Below the pieces are notes generated by a model. That model was not told the origin of the DNA. It saw nothing but the letters and a program-made list of their open reading frames with translations, and ran no database searches. 27,681 bases of DNA from DATAFF01 sp036257595 (GTDB taxonomy: Bacteria; Pseudomonadota; Alphaproteobacteria; Rhizobiales; Aestuariivirgaceae). This document shows positions 15,866 to 23,740 of the stretch, piece after piece. The DNA is taken from the NCBI GenBank assembly GCA_036257595.1, contig DATAFF010000062.1:1-27681 (forward strand). Reading direction: 5' to 3'. The position numbers and the translations under genes are program-made. Every line of letters starts with the position of its first letter. Position 1 is the first letter of the stretch.

Positions 15866-17770
15866 CTAGTTGACTCCCTCCGCATAGAAGAAGGTGTCGG
15901 GGAGATAAACGCCGAGATAGGCGGTCGGCGTATAGGCGAACAACGCCTTGTCGGGAACATTGCGCAAGGTCTTGCGGCGGACCACCGGCTGCAGCGTGCT
16001 GGTCACCGTGCCGATCGAGAACACCTGGTCGGTATAGATCGCCAGCATCTTCTTCCAGATCTCGGCCCGCGGCGCCGAATCGACGGTGCGGCGCCATTCC
16101 TCGAGCAGCCGCAGCAGCTCCTTGACCTCCGGGATGTCGGGCGCCTCGCCCTTGGCGCCCTGCGTCATGAAATTGATGCCCCAGAGCGGCCATTGCAGCT
16201 GCGCCTCCGAGGTCGGCGCGAGCTCCGAGGGCTCCATATCCGCCGTCGGGACGCCATTGTCGATGCCCGACCACACCCCGACCATCACCTGGCCGGCAAT
16301 CGCCCGCGAGCGGAAGACGTCGCGCTGCGTCGATCGCGGGAACAGCTTGATCCCGATATCCTTCCAATGATCGCGCACCAGCTCGAGCACATCGAGCTCG
16401 CTGCGCGCCTCGCCCGAGGTCTCGACCACGAGCTCGGCCACCCGCCCGTCGGGCAACAGCCGGATCCCGTCGGAGTCGCGCTTGTCGAGCCCCAGCTCGT
16501 CGAGCAGCCGGTTGGCCTGCGCCGGGTCGTAGCCGGACCACGCCTTTGCATAGGATTCCTGGAACAGCGGGCTCTGTGGCAGGATCGTGTCGGCGCTCTC
16601 CCGACCGAGGCCGAAATAGACCGCCATGTTGATCTCGTGCCGGTTGATGGCGAGCGACAGAGCGCGGCGGAACCGGGCGTCGTGGAAGAGCTTTCGCCAG
16701 GCCGGGTCCTGGTAGTTGAGGTTGGGGAACAGCGCCACTCGCGAGCCCTGCGTCCGCTCCCACAGCAGCACATCGATGTTGTGCCGCTTCTCGGCCTCCT
16801 TCAGGAAGGTGTAGTCCTCGAACTCGATATAGCGCGACTGGAGATCGCTTTCGCCGGCGCCGGTCTTGGCGGCGATGAGCTGGGTCGAGCTGGTGTTGAG
16901 GACAAACTGGTCGACATAGGGCAGCTGCTGGCCGGCCGTGTCGACCCGGTGAAAATAGGGATTGCGCACGAAGATGAACTGCTCCGCCGGGGGCGCGGTG
17001 GTGTTGACCCACGGATCGAGCGTCGGCAGCTCGGGATTCTCCGGCCGGTTCTGGCGGCCGAGCCGGATGTGCATCTGCTTCCAGTTCTTGTACTTGCCGG
17101 CCTTGACCAGCTCCTCGAGCTTCTGCTTGTCCTGGAACTTCTTGTGGAACTGCCTGAGGTAATGCGCCGGCAGCAGGATCGCCGGGGGCAGCGGCGCCGC
17201 CAGCGACGGCAAGAAGTTCGGGTTCGGAGCCTCGAAGGCGAATTGCACCGTGAGATCGTCGATGACGGTGAATTTCGGCGGCTTTCCTTCCGGCATCAGC
17301 TCGTTGGGCAGCCCGCCGGGATTGAGGTCCTCGTTCAGCATCACATTCTCATAGGCGTAGCGGAAGTCCTCCGTGGTCACCGGCTGGCCATCCGACCATT
17401 TGTGGCCCTTGCGCAAGGTGAGCGTGAAGATGCGGCCGTCCTCGATGGTGTATTTCTCGAGGATGTCCGGCACGAGCTGCAGCTTCGCGTCATAGCCGAC
17501 CAGCCGGGAATAGCCGTTCAGCGACATGAAGCGGATGTCCTTCTGGCTGCCGATCACCGAATAGATCTTCCCCCCATGCTTGCCGATCTGCCGGCCCATG
17601 GCGGGGAGGTCGATCACCCGCGGATTGGCCGGAAGCCGGTCGGCCACCGGCGGCAGTTCGCCGCCCTTCACCTTGTCGGCGAGCGATGGCGTTTCGACAT
17701 AGGCCGCGGCCGGTGCCGCCAGCATCAGCGGTGCAAGCACCAGCACGGCGCGGCACAGCGTCCGGATCAT
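15866..17770 (-). CDS. ABC transporter substrate-binding protein, family 5
   Basis: Periplasmic receptor of 634 residues for the adjacent permease pair. MIRTLCRAVLVLAPLMLAAP followed by AAA gives a Sec signal peptide cleaved near residue 23. Features of SBP family 5 include ILEKYTIEDGRIFTLTLRKG, HKWSDGQPVTTEDFRYAYE (128-146) and FRRALSLAINRHEIN, the classic hinge-side helix. It is longer than DppA/OppA (about 535), resembling the large subgroup that includes YejA and AgpA-type (alpha-galactoside) receptors, so the ligand may be a peptide, an opine or an oligosaccharide; I cannot choose. ATGA overlap with the ATPase stop sets the start. It is second in the operon rather than first, which may limit its excess over the permeases. 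Confidence 0.9.
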   Translation of the reverse strand: MIRTLCRAVLVLAPLMLAAPAAAYVETPSLADKVKGGELPPVADRLPANPRVIDLPAMGRQIGKHGGKIYSVIGSQKDIRFMSLNGYSRLVGYDAKLQLVPDILEKYTIEDGRIFTLTLRKGHKWSDGQPVTTEDFRYAYENVMLNEDLNPGGLPNELMPEGKPPKFTVIDDLTVQFAFEAPNPNFLPSLAAPLPPAILLPAHYLRQFHKKFQDKQKLEELVKAGKYKNWKQMHIRLGRQNRPENPELPTLDPWVNTTAPPAEQFIFVRNPYFHRVDTAGQQLPYVDQFVLNTSSTQLIAAKTGAGESDLQSRYIEFEDYTFLKEAEKRHNIDVLLWERTQGSRVALFPNLNYQDPAWRKLFHDARFRRALSLAINRHEINMAVYFGLGRESADTILPQSPLFQESYAKAWSGYDPAQANRLLDELGLDKRDSDGIRLLPDGRVAELVVETSGEARSELDVLELVRDHWKDIGIKLFPRSTQRDVFRSRAIAGQVMVGVWSGIDNGVPTADMEPSELAPTSEAQLQWPLWGINFMTQGAKGEAPDIPEVKELLRLLEEWRRTVDSAPRAEIWKKMLAIYTDQVFSIGTVTSTLQPVVRRKTLRNVPDKALFAYTPTAYLGVYLPDTFFYAEGVN

Positions 17771-19668
17771 GGGCGTAGCTCCCTGATGTCTGCGGTCTTG
17801 CGGGCGAGCACGAAATGGCCCGGCCCGATATCCATATGCTGGAGCTCTCCCGGCTCGCCGCCATTGCGGAACTGCGGCCCCCAGCTACGGTCGTCGGAGG
17901 CGCCGCCGAGATCGAGCAGCTTGAAGTCGAGCGGCCGCGCGAGATCGGGGTAGGGCACCGCGGCCAGCAATGCCCGTGTATAGGGATGGGCAGGAGCCTT
18001 GAACAGCACCTCCCGCGGCGCCAGCTCGACGATGCGGCCGCGGCACATCACGGCGATGCGGTCGGACATGTAATCCACCACCGCCAGATTGTGGGAGATG
18101 AACAGATAGGTGAGGCCGAGCTCGCTCTGCAGGTCCTTGAGCAGGTTCAGCACCTGCGCCTGTACCGACACATCGAGCGCCGACACCGGCTCGTCGCAGA
18201 TCAGCAGGTCGGGATCGAGCGCCAGTGCCCGGGCGATGCCGATGCGCTGGCGCTGGCCGCCCGAAAAGCTGTGCGGGTAGCGCGCCTGGAAGCGCGGATC
18301 GAGCCCGACGGCCCGCATCAGCTCGCCGACCAGCGTGGCCCGCGATTTTTCATTGCCGACGCCATGGACCTCGAGCGGCTCGCGCAGGATGTTGGAGACG
18401 GTCATGCGCGGGCTCAGCGACGAGAACGGGTCCTGGAACACCATCTGAATCCGCTGCCGCGTTTTCTTGAGCCGCGCTCCGCTCAGCGTCAGGAGATCGA
18501 CCGGCCCCTCATCGGTGTTGAACATCGCCGTGCCGGTGTCGGCCGTCAGCGCCCGCATCAAGAGCTTCGACACCGTGGTCTTGCCGCAGCCGCTTTCGCC
18601 AACCAGCCCCAGGCATTCGCCGCGGCGGATCTCGAAGCTAACATTGTCGACGGCCCTGACGGTGGCGGTCTCGCCGGTCCCGAACCAGCCCTCCTTGCGG
18701 GTCGAGAAGGATTTCGACAGATCCTTGACCGACAAGAGCACCTTGTAGCCGCTCCCCCGGGCATCGCGCTTGCGCGGCCCGAACAGCGTGTTGGCAGAGA
18801 CTGCGATGTCGCGCAGCGACACCAGCCGCTGGCCATGTTTCATGTTGAAATGCGGCACCGCCGCCATAAGAGCTTTGAGATAGGTGTGCCGCGGTGCGTT
18901 GAAGATGTGCTGGACGGTGCCGGCCTCCATGATCTCGCCATGGTAGATCACCGCCACCTCGTCGGCAGCATTGGCGACCACGCCGAGATCGTGGGTGATC
19001 AGCAGCATCGACATCTCGAAGCGCTGCTGCAGGTCGCGCAGCAGCTTGAGGATCTGCGCCTGGATGGTGACGTCGAGCGCGGTGGTCGGCTCGTCGGCGA
19101 TCAGCAGCGCCGGGCGGCAGATCAGCGCCATGGCGATCATCGCCCGCTGCCGCAAGCCCCCCGACAGCTCGAAAGGGTACATGTCGTAGGCCTTGCCGGG
19201 ATGGGGAAAGCCGACCAGCCCCAGCATCTCCTCGGTCTTGTGCCGCGCCTCCTGCCGCGCCACCGGCTGGTGCAGCTGCAGCGCCTCCTCGATCTGGTTG
19301 CCGATCGTGTGGACCGGCGACAGCGAGGTCATCGGTTCCTGGAAGATCATCGCGATGCGACCGCCGCGCAGCGAGCGCATCTGGCTGCCGTCGGGATCGA
19401 GCGCCGCGATGTCGATCACGCTCGCCGGACTGTTCCGCGGATCGCTGAACAGGATGCGCCCGCCGGTGATCTGGCCGACCCGCGGCAGGATGCCGAGTAT
19501 CGCCTGACCCATGACCGATTTGCCGGAGCCTGACTCCCCGACCAGCGCCGTCACCTTGCCCGGCAGGATCCTGAGGCTCGCTCGCCGCACCGCCTCGATC
19601 ACCCCGCCATGCAGCGTGAAGCTGATCCGCAGGTTCTCGACGCGCAGCAGGTCGGTTTGGGCCTTCAT
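17767..19668 (-). CDS. fused double ATP-binding protein (OppD-OppF) of the ABC importer
   Basis: One 633-residue polypeptide with two ABC ATPase domains, driving the importer encoded downstream. Domain 1: Walker A GESGSGKS (44-51), signature LSGGL (168-172), Walker B LLIADEP (188-194), H-loop ITHDLG. Domain 2: Walker A GESGCGKT (357-364), signature FSGGQ (468-472), Walker B LLICDEP (488-494), H-loop ISHNLA. Both sites look intact. The region around 250-310 has the peptide-family C-terminal HPYT-like extension after each domain. The frame is open to 19698, but ATG 19668 has AGGGG 4-5 bases upstream. First gene of the operon; YejF has the same fused layout. Confidence 0.94.
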   Translation of the reverse strand: MKAQTDLLRVENLRISFTLHGGVIEAVRRASLRILPGKVTALVGESGSGKSVMGQAILGILPRVGQITGGRILFSDPRNSPASVIDIAALDPDGSQMRSLRGGRIAMIFQEPMTSLSPVHTIGNQIEEALQLHQPVARQEARHKTEEMLGLVGFPHPGKAYDMYPFELSGGLRQRAMIAMALICRPALLIADEPTTALDVTIQAQILKLLRDLQQRFEMSMLLITHDLGVVANAADEVAVIYHGEIMEAGTVQHIFNAPRHTYLKALMAAVPHFNMKHGQRLVSLRDIAVSANTLFGPRKRDARGSGYKVLLSVKDLSKSFSTRKEGWFGTGETATVRAVDNVSFEIRRGECLGLVGESGCGKTTVSKLLMRALTADTGTAMFNTDEGPVDLLTLSGARLKKTRQRIQMVFQDPFSSLSPRMTVSNILREPLEVHGVGNEKSRATLVGELMRAVGLDPRFQARYPHSFSGGQRQRIGIARALALDPDLLICDEPVSALDVSVQAQVLNLLKDLQSELGLTYLFISHNLAVVDYMSDRIAVMCRGRIVELAPREVLFKAPAHPYTRALLAAVPYPDLARPLDFKLLDLGGASDDRSWGPQFRNGGEPGELQHMDIGPGHFVLARKTADIRELRP

Positions 19669-19920
19669 TGACCCCTCGGAAGATAGTTCGGAACGCATTG
19701 ATGTTTCGTATGGCCGAAAAGAGCGTGCAGGCTTTCGCGCCCCTCCGCCCCAGTGCCAGCCAGTTGCCGCAGGATCTTACCCAGCCGTCCCCGCCCGCGG
19801 CAGACCGCGTGGTCTACCGACTCATGCCGCAAGAGCCCCCTCACGGTGAAGTGAAACCTGCCTGAACCCCTTGACAGGCGCAAGACAAGATTTCGGACGT
19901 GTATGGCCCTCCTTTTAAAG
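19669..19920. other. 252-base intergenic region upstream of the ABC importer operon
   Basis: This must hold the importer promoter on the minus strand, but I see no convincing -35/-10 pair. On the plus strand TTGACA (19871-19876) is a perfect -35 hexamer without a -10 at 16-19 bases and with no plus-strand gene to serve. On the minus strand AAGGAGG lies just after the cyclase stop (about 19908-19916) without a start codon at usable distance. A 72-codon minus frame beginning TTG (19883-19665) overlaps the ATPase start and lacks support. No repeat copy is present here. Confidence 0.5.
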
Positions 19921-21240
19921 CTAATTTGCCGTTCCTGGCCTCCTGCGCGCCAGCATTACGACGTTCTCGGCGTCCGTGAAAAGGGCCTCCTGCGGCTGGC
20001 TCCGGGCGGCAGCCACCTGCTCCACCCCTTCGAGCACCGGCGCCCAGGCCGGCACCGGGTGATCGAGGCCGCGCAAGGTCTCCTCGCCGAGCAATTCCCA
20101 GAGGCCGCCGGCATAGTCCCGGAAATCCTGGCTCGCCACCACCGGCGTGGCGTAGATCTTGGTCAGGTCCTGGAGCCGCGATGCCGTGTTGACGGCGCTG
20201 CCGAAGGCCGAGAAGGTCAGCCGGTCGGCCAGGCCGACATTGCCGAACATGACATTGCCGATATGCAATCCGAGACCGAATTGCAGCGCCGGGCGGCCGG
20301 CCTCGGCCCGCTCGGCATTGGTGGCGGCCATGCGCCGGATCGCCTCCTGCGACGCGCGAAGCACTTTCAGGCAGGCATCCTGGGTCTCGCGCTTGTGACG
20401 CTCGCAGGGGAAGATCGCCAGGAACCCGTCGCCGACGAAGCTCAGGATCTCCCCGCCGGCATCGGCAAACGCCCCTGCCACCGAGTCGAAATAGGCATTG
20501 AGCGCCTCGATATAGTCCTGCCGGCCGAGCTCCTCCGCGAGCCGGGTGGAATCGCGCAGGTCGCCGAACACCAGTGCGGCACGGATGGTCTCGCCGTCGC
20601 CGCGCTTGACCTGGCCGAGCAGCACCCGTGAGCCGGCGCTCTTGCCGACATAAGTCGACAGCACGCTCTTGGCGATATCGCCGCGGAGTGCCGCCTTGCA
20701 GGTGACGGCGAAGGTCCGTTGGGTGTCGATCAGGGCGTTGATCTCGGGTTCGGCGAAGCCGCCCGATTGGTCGGTGGCCCAGGAGCCGACCATGCCGCGC
20801 AGGCGCTCGGGGTCGAAGGCGCTGGCATAGGCGATGTAGTCGGTCATCCCTAAGGCCCTGAGATCGTCGATGATGGGAAATTCCGCCTCGCCGCCGGTGT
20901 CGAGGCGACGGCGCAGATGCTCGAGCCCGTGGTGCAGCAGGTGGTAATAGGGGCTCTTGAGGAACCGGTTGGAGCCGTCGCTCGTGGCATCGTGCCGGTA
21001 GCCTTCGACCGTCAGCCCCTTGCCGCGCCACCAGGTGTAGCCGATGCTCCGATAGAGCGGGTGGAGCACGGCAAAGGAGACATGGGCCCGGGCGATCGGC
21101 ACGCCGGCGGCCAGGAGCCGTTCGCACAGGCCGTTGACCACATCCTGCAGGCTGGTTTCGGCCAGCGCCTGGTCCATCAGCCATTGCGACGTCAGCTTGA
21201 GCAGGGTTCGCGAGGCGGCGGTGCGGGCGAGGGTGTTCAT
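19921..21240 (-). CDS. class III adenylate/guanylate cyclase
   Basis: 439 residues. The N-terminal half (1-200) is a soluble sensor-like region with no membrane segment, often found before cyclase domains in rhizobia (from memory). The cyclase homology domain begins near 215: VFGDLRDST (224-232; metal Asp D227), SFVGDGFLAIFP (267-278; metal Asp D271), LHIGNVMFGNVG (325-336) and FGSAVNTASRL (346-356; transition-state N351 and R355). Catalytic metal and transition-state residues are present. The two purine-selecting positions are unusual: Ser267 where Lys is common, and Thr342 where Asp is common; Thr is known in class IIIb cyclases. The frame runs to 21300, but those first codons touch repeat copy C; ATG 21240 after GTGGGGG is preferred, with moderate certainty. 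Confidence 0.85.
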   Translation of the reverse strand: MNTLARTAASRTLLKLTSQWLMDQALAETSLQDVVNGLCERLLAAGVPIARAHVSFAVLHPLYRSIGYTWWRGKGLTVEGYRHDATSDGSNRFLKSPYYHLLHHGLEHLRRRLDTGGEAEFPIIDDLRALGMTDYIAYASAFDPERLRGMVGSWATDQSGGFAEPEINALIDTQRTFAVTCKAALRGDIAKSVLSTYVGKSAGSRVLLGQVKRGDGETIRAALVFGDLRDSTRLAEELGRQDYIEALNAYFDSVAGAFADAGGEILSFVGDGFLAIFPCERHKRETQDACLKVLRASQEAIRRMAATNAERAEAGRPALQFGLGLHIGNVMFGNVGLADRLTFSAFGSAVNTASRLQDLTKIYATPVVASQDFRDYAGGLWELLGEETLRGLDHPVPAWAPVLEGVEQVAAARSQPQEALFTDAENVVMLARRRPGTAN

Positions 21241-21300
21241 CCCCCACATATAGGCGGCAAAATGCCGCCGGCAACAACATGCCTGAGAGGCAATGGGCAT

Positions 21301-21362
21301 TTAGGCAATAGGCAGGGAGCGGTCGCTCTTCCCTGCTGCCTACTGCCTAACGCCTACTGCCT
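21301..21362. repeat. TAG-heptad hairpin repeat, copy C
   Basis: Left arm 21301-21318 (TTAGGCAATAGGCAGGGA) pairs with 21330-21350, allowing a 3-base bulge, and the heptads continue to 21362. Degenerate heptad-like sequence also extends left to about 21288. The minus-strand TAG at 21349-21347 is the stop of the aminotransferase gene, and the codons just before it (Gly-Ser-Arg-Arg) are repeat sequence. It lies between two genes of the same strand. Confidence 0.85.
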
Positions 21363-22531
21363 TCCCCCTGACTTTCCAGGAACCGCTCGGCCATTTCCGG
21401 CATCAGCGCGGCATCGACATTGGCGAAGGCAAGCCGCAGATAGCGCTCCTGGTCCGGTCCGAACATGCTGCCCGGCAGCACCAGCATATGGTGCTCGCTG
21501 GCGAGCCGCCGGGCGACGCTTTCGGCCCCTTCCCCTGCGAAAGGGTGCCGGACATAGGCGAAATAGGCGCCGGCGCTGACCAGCCGGTATTCGAGCCCCG
21601 GCGTGGCGAACGCATCGGTCAGCGCCTTGAGCCGCGCTTCCATCTGCCCTGCCTTGTCGCGCTTCCACCCGGTGAGATGGCGCAACCCGAAGAGCGCCGC
21701 CTCCTGGGCAATCCGCGGCGCGCAGATCGCCATGCAGTCCACGATCTTTTCGACTGCGGCGATCAATTCCGGGCCGCCGATCACCGAGCCCACCCGATAG
21801 CCGGTGATCGCGAAAGCCTTGGAGAAGCTGTAGAGCTGGACCAGCGTCTCCCGCCAGTCGGGATCGCCGAACAGCCCGTGGGCCGGCTCGGAGGGGACCG
21901 GGCGGAAATCCTTGTAGGTCTCGTCGAGGACGAGCGCGACCCCATGAGCCTGCGCAAGCTCATAGAACTGACGGATATGCCGGGCGCTGTAGACCGCACC
22001 GGTCGGATTGTTGGGCGTAACCAGCACGATGGCGCGGGTGTCCTTGTCGACGAGCGCCTTAGCGGCCGCCGGATCGGGCCAGCCGCTGTCCAACGACAGC
22101 GGCAGCGGCCGGATCGCGATCTGCTGGCTGTCGAGCCACATCTGATGGTTGAAATACCATGGCACCGGCAGGAGCACATTGTCGCCGGGACCCGCCACCG
22201 CCGACAGCACGGCGCAGAATGCCTGGTTGCAGCCGGCGGTGATCGCCACATCGTCCGGCGCGATCCCGCCGCGATAGTCCGCCGCCATGTCCTCCGCCAG
22301 GGCCTGGCGCAGCTCCGGGAGCCCGCGCACCGGCGTATAGAAGCCGGTATCGGGCTGCATGGCTGCGGCCGCTATGGCCTCCATCATGCTGTCGGCCGGC
22401 GGATAGCTCGGCACCGCCTGGCAGAGATTGATGAAACGCCGCTGCGACGAACCGGTCGGGATCCAGGCCTGCGCCTCGGCGATTGGCGCAGCGCGCACGG
22501 CAGCGACGGCGCGGTTGATGCGGAAGGGCAT
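21347..22531 (-). CDS. pyridoxal-phosphate aminotransferase, class I/II (fold type I)
   Basis: 394 residues, transferring an amino group between an amino acid and a 2-oxo acid; substrate not deducible. In numbering from ATG 22531: TPNNPTG (172-178) with the PLP-ring-contacting Asn, LDETYKDF (202-209) with the pyridine-nitrogen Asp, and YSFSKAFAITGYRVG (234-248) with the Schiff-base Lys at 238. FYTPVRGLPELRQAL (64-78) is the usual Y-x-x-x-x-G-x-x-x-L-R-x-x-L element. A TTG start at 22558 is possible, but ATG 22531 is preferred. Its C-terminal residues GSRR and its stop come from repeat copy C. It diverges from the quinone oxidoreductase gene with about 90 bases between them. Confidence 0.88.
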   Translation of the reverse strand: MPFRINRAVAAVRAAPIAEAQAWIPTGSSQRRFINLCQAVPSYPPADSMMEAIAAAAMQPDTGFYTPVRGLPELRQALAEDMAADYRGGIAPDDVAITAGCNQAFCAVLSAVAGPGDNVLLPVPWYFNHQMWLDSQQIAIRPLPLSLDSGWPDPAAAKALVDKDTRAIVLVTPNNPTGAVYSARHIRQFYELAQAHGVALVLDETYKDFRPVPSEPAHGLFGDPDWRETLVQLYSFSKAFAITGYRVGSVIGGPELIAAVEKIVDCMAICAPRIAQEAALFGLRHLTGWKRDKAGQMEARLKALTDAFATPGLEYRLVSAGAYFAYVRHPFAGEGAESVARRLASEHHMLVLPGSMFGPDQERYLRLAFANVDAALMPEMAERFLESQGEGSRR

Positions 22532-22622
22532 TGCCAGGACATCCTCGACTAACGGCAACCAGCTTGCTGCCCGTCACCGGTCACTTTAGAAATCTCGCCG
22601 ATCAATGGCAAAGGCATCAGTG

Positions 22623-23603
22623 ATGACAAAGGTCAAGGCAATCCGCTTCTCGCAAACCGGCGGCCCCGAGGTGCTGCATCTCGCGGAGGTCGACCTGCCG
22701 CCGCCTGGCAAGGGTGAGGTCACCGTCCGTCACGCAGCGATCGGCCTCAACTATATCGACACCTATCACCGGTCCGGCCTCTATCCGGTATCTCTTCCCT
22801 CGGGCATCGGTCTCGAAGCTTCGGGAACCGTCGAGGCGGTGGGCGAAAGCGTAGCCGGCTTCAAGCCGGGCGATCGCGTCGCCTATGGCACCGGCACGGT
22901 CGGCGCCTATTCGCAGATGCGCAACTATCCGGCCAACCGCCTGGTCAAGATCCCTGACAGCATCGGCGATGAAGCGGCGGCCGCCATGATGCTCAAGGGC
23001 ATGACGGCGCGCTATCTTTTGCGCGCCACTTACAAGGTTCAGCCCGGCGACGTCATCCTGTTCCATGCCGCCGCCGGTGGCGTCGGGCTCATCGCCGTGC
23101 AATGGGCCAAGGCGCTCGGGGCCACCGTCATCGGTACGGTCGGATCGCCCGAAAAGGCCGAGCTCGCCCGCGCCCATGGCTGCGACCATGTCATCAACTA
23201 CCGCAAGGAGGATGTCGCCAAGCGGGTCAGGGAGATCACCGGCGGTGTCGGCGTCCCGGTCGTTTATGACGGCGTCGGCGCGGCGACGGTCACCGCGTCG
23301 CTCGACAGCCTGCGCATTCGCGGCCTGCTGGTGAGCTTTGGCAATGCCTCGGGGCCGGTCCGCAATTTCGACCTGGGTCAGCTCTCGGCCAAGGGCTCGC
23401 TCTATGTCACGCGGCCGACTCTGTTCTCCTATGTCGGCACCGATGCCGAGTTCACGGAGACCGCCGACGACCTGATCGCCATGGTGGCAAGCGGCAAGGT
23501 CAAGATCGAGGTCAACCAGCGCCATCCTCTGGCCGATGCCGCCAAGGCGCATCGCGAGCTCGAATCGCGCGAGACCACCGGCTCGACGATTCTGCTCCCA
23601 TAG
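22623..23603 (+). CDS. NADPH:quinone oxidoreductase, zinc-independent MDR family
   Basis: 326 residues, almost the length of E. coli QorA (327). It reduces quinones or enone-like compounds with NADPH in the cytoplasm. GGPEVLHLAEVDLP (13-26) and GLEASGTVEAVGESVAGFKPGDRVAY (63-88) are the standard GroES-like domain; HAAAGGVGLIAVQWAK (148-163) is the dinucleotide fold with AAGGVG. No catalytic-zinc cysteines are present. ATG 22605 is in frame, but ATG 22623 has AAAGG eight bases upstream and gives the family length. The C-terminus Leu-Leu-Pro is followed by TAG, which is the first heptad of repeat copy D. Confidence 0.9.
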   Translation: MTKVKAIRFSQTGGPEVLHLAEVDLPPPGKGEVTVRHAAIGLNYIDTYHRSGLYPVSLPSGIGLEASGTVEAVGESVAGFKPGDRVAYGTGTVGAYSQMRNYPANRLVKIPDSIGDEAAAAMMLKGMTARYLLRATYKVQPGDVILFHAAAGGVGLIAVQWAKALGATVIGTVGSPEKAELARAHGCDHVINYRKEDVAKRVREITGGVGVPVVYDGVGAATVTASLDSLRIRGLLVSFGNASGPVRNFDLGQLSAKGSLYVTRPTLFSYVGTDAEFTETADDLIAMVASGKVKIEVNQRHPLADAAKAHRELESRETTGSTILLP

Positions 23604-23675
23604 GCAGTGGGCAGTAGGCAGTGGCAGTAGCGTGGAGCGCAGGTCACGGCCTACTGCCTATCTGACGACTGCCTA
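23601..23675. repeat. TAG-heptad hairpin repeat, copy D
   Basis: The left arm begins TAGGCAGTGGGCAGTAGGCA (23601-23620) and the right arm, read on the minus strand, begins TAGGCAGTCGTCAGATAGGC, so the two arms pair with a few mismatches and one bulge. It starts on the stop codon of the quinone oxidoreductase (23601-23603) and ends on a TAG-containing junction with a second repeat type. Confidence 0.82.
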
Positions 23676-23734
23676 GTGAGTAGCGGGAGGGCAGTGCTCG
23701 ATCCAACTATTCGCTACTCACTATTCGCTACTCA
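23674..23734. repeat. second heptad repeat type (TAGCGAA/TAGTGAG) with 14-base tandem
   Basis: CTATTCGCTACTCA occurs twice in tandem (23707-23720 and 23721-23734). On the minus strand this reads as heptads TAGCGAA and TAGTGAG. TAGTGAGTAGCG (23674-23685) pairs exactly over 12 bases with CGCTACTCACTA (within 23711-23723). It fills the gap between repeat copy D and the protease stop at 23741. Same heptad logic as copies A-D but a different sequence. Confidence 0.85.
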
Positions 23735-23740
23735 CGCCTT

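Noticed and set aside
14798..17953. 1051-codon plus-strand open frame
   Set aside because: Antisense to the two permeases and the binding protein, which form a coherent operon with overlapping starts and stops.
19871..19876. Perfect TTGACA as promoter -35
   Set aside because: No -10 element at 16-19 bases and no plus-strand gene downstream.
19908..19916. AAGGAGG on the minus strand as ribosome site of a missed small gene
   Set aside because: No ATG, GTG or TTG at suitable distance downstream.
19841..21280. 479-codon minus-strand frame overlapping the cyclase
   Set aside because: A shifted frame of the cyclase gene; only the other frame has the cyclase metal and transition-state residues.
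23601..23734. CRISPR-like array
   Set aside because: The repeats are tandem heptads in inverted arms without unique spacers and without cas genes.
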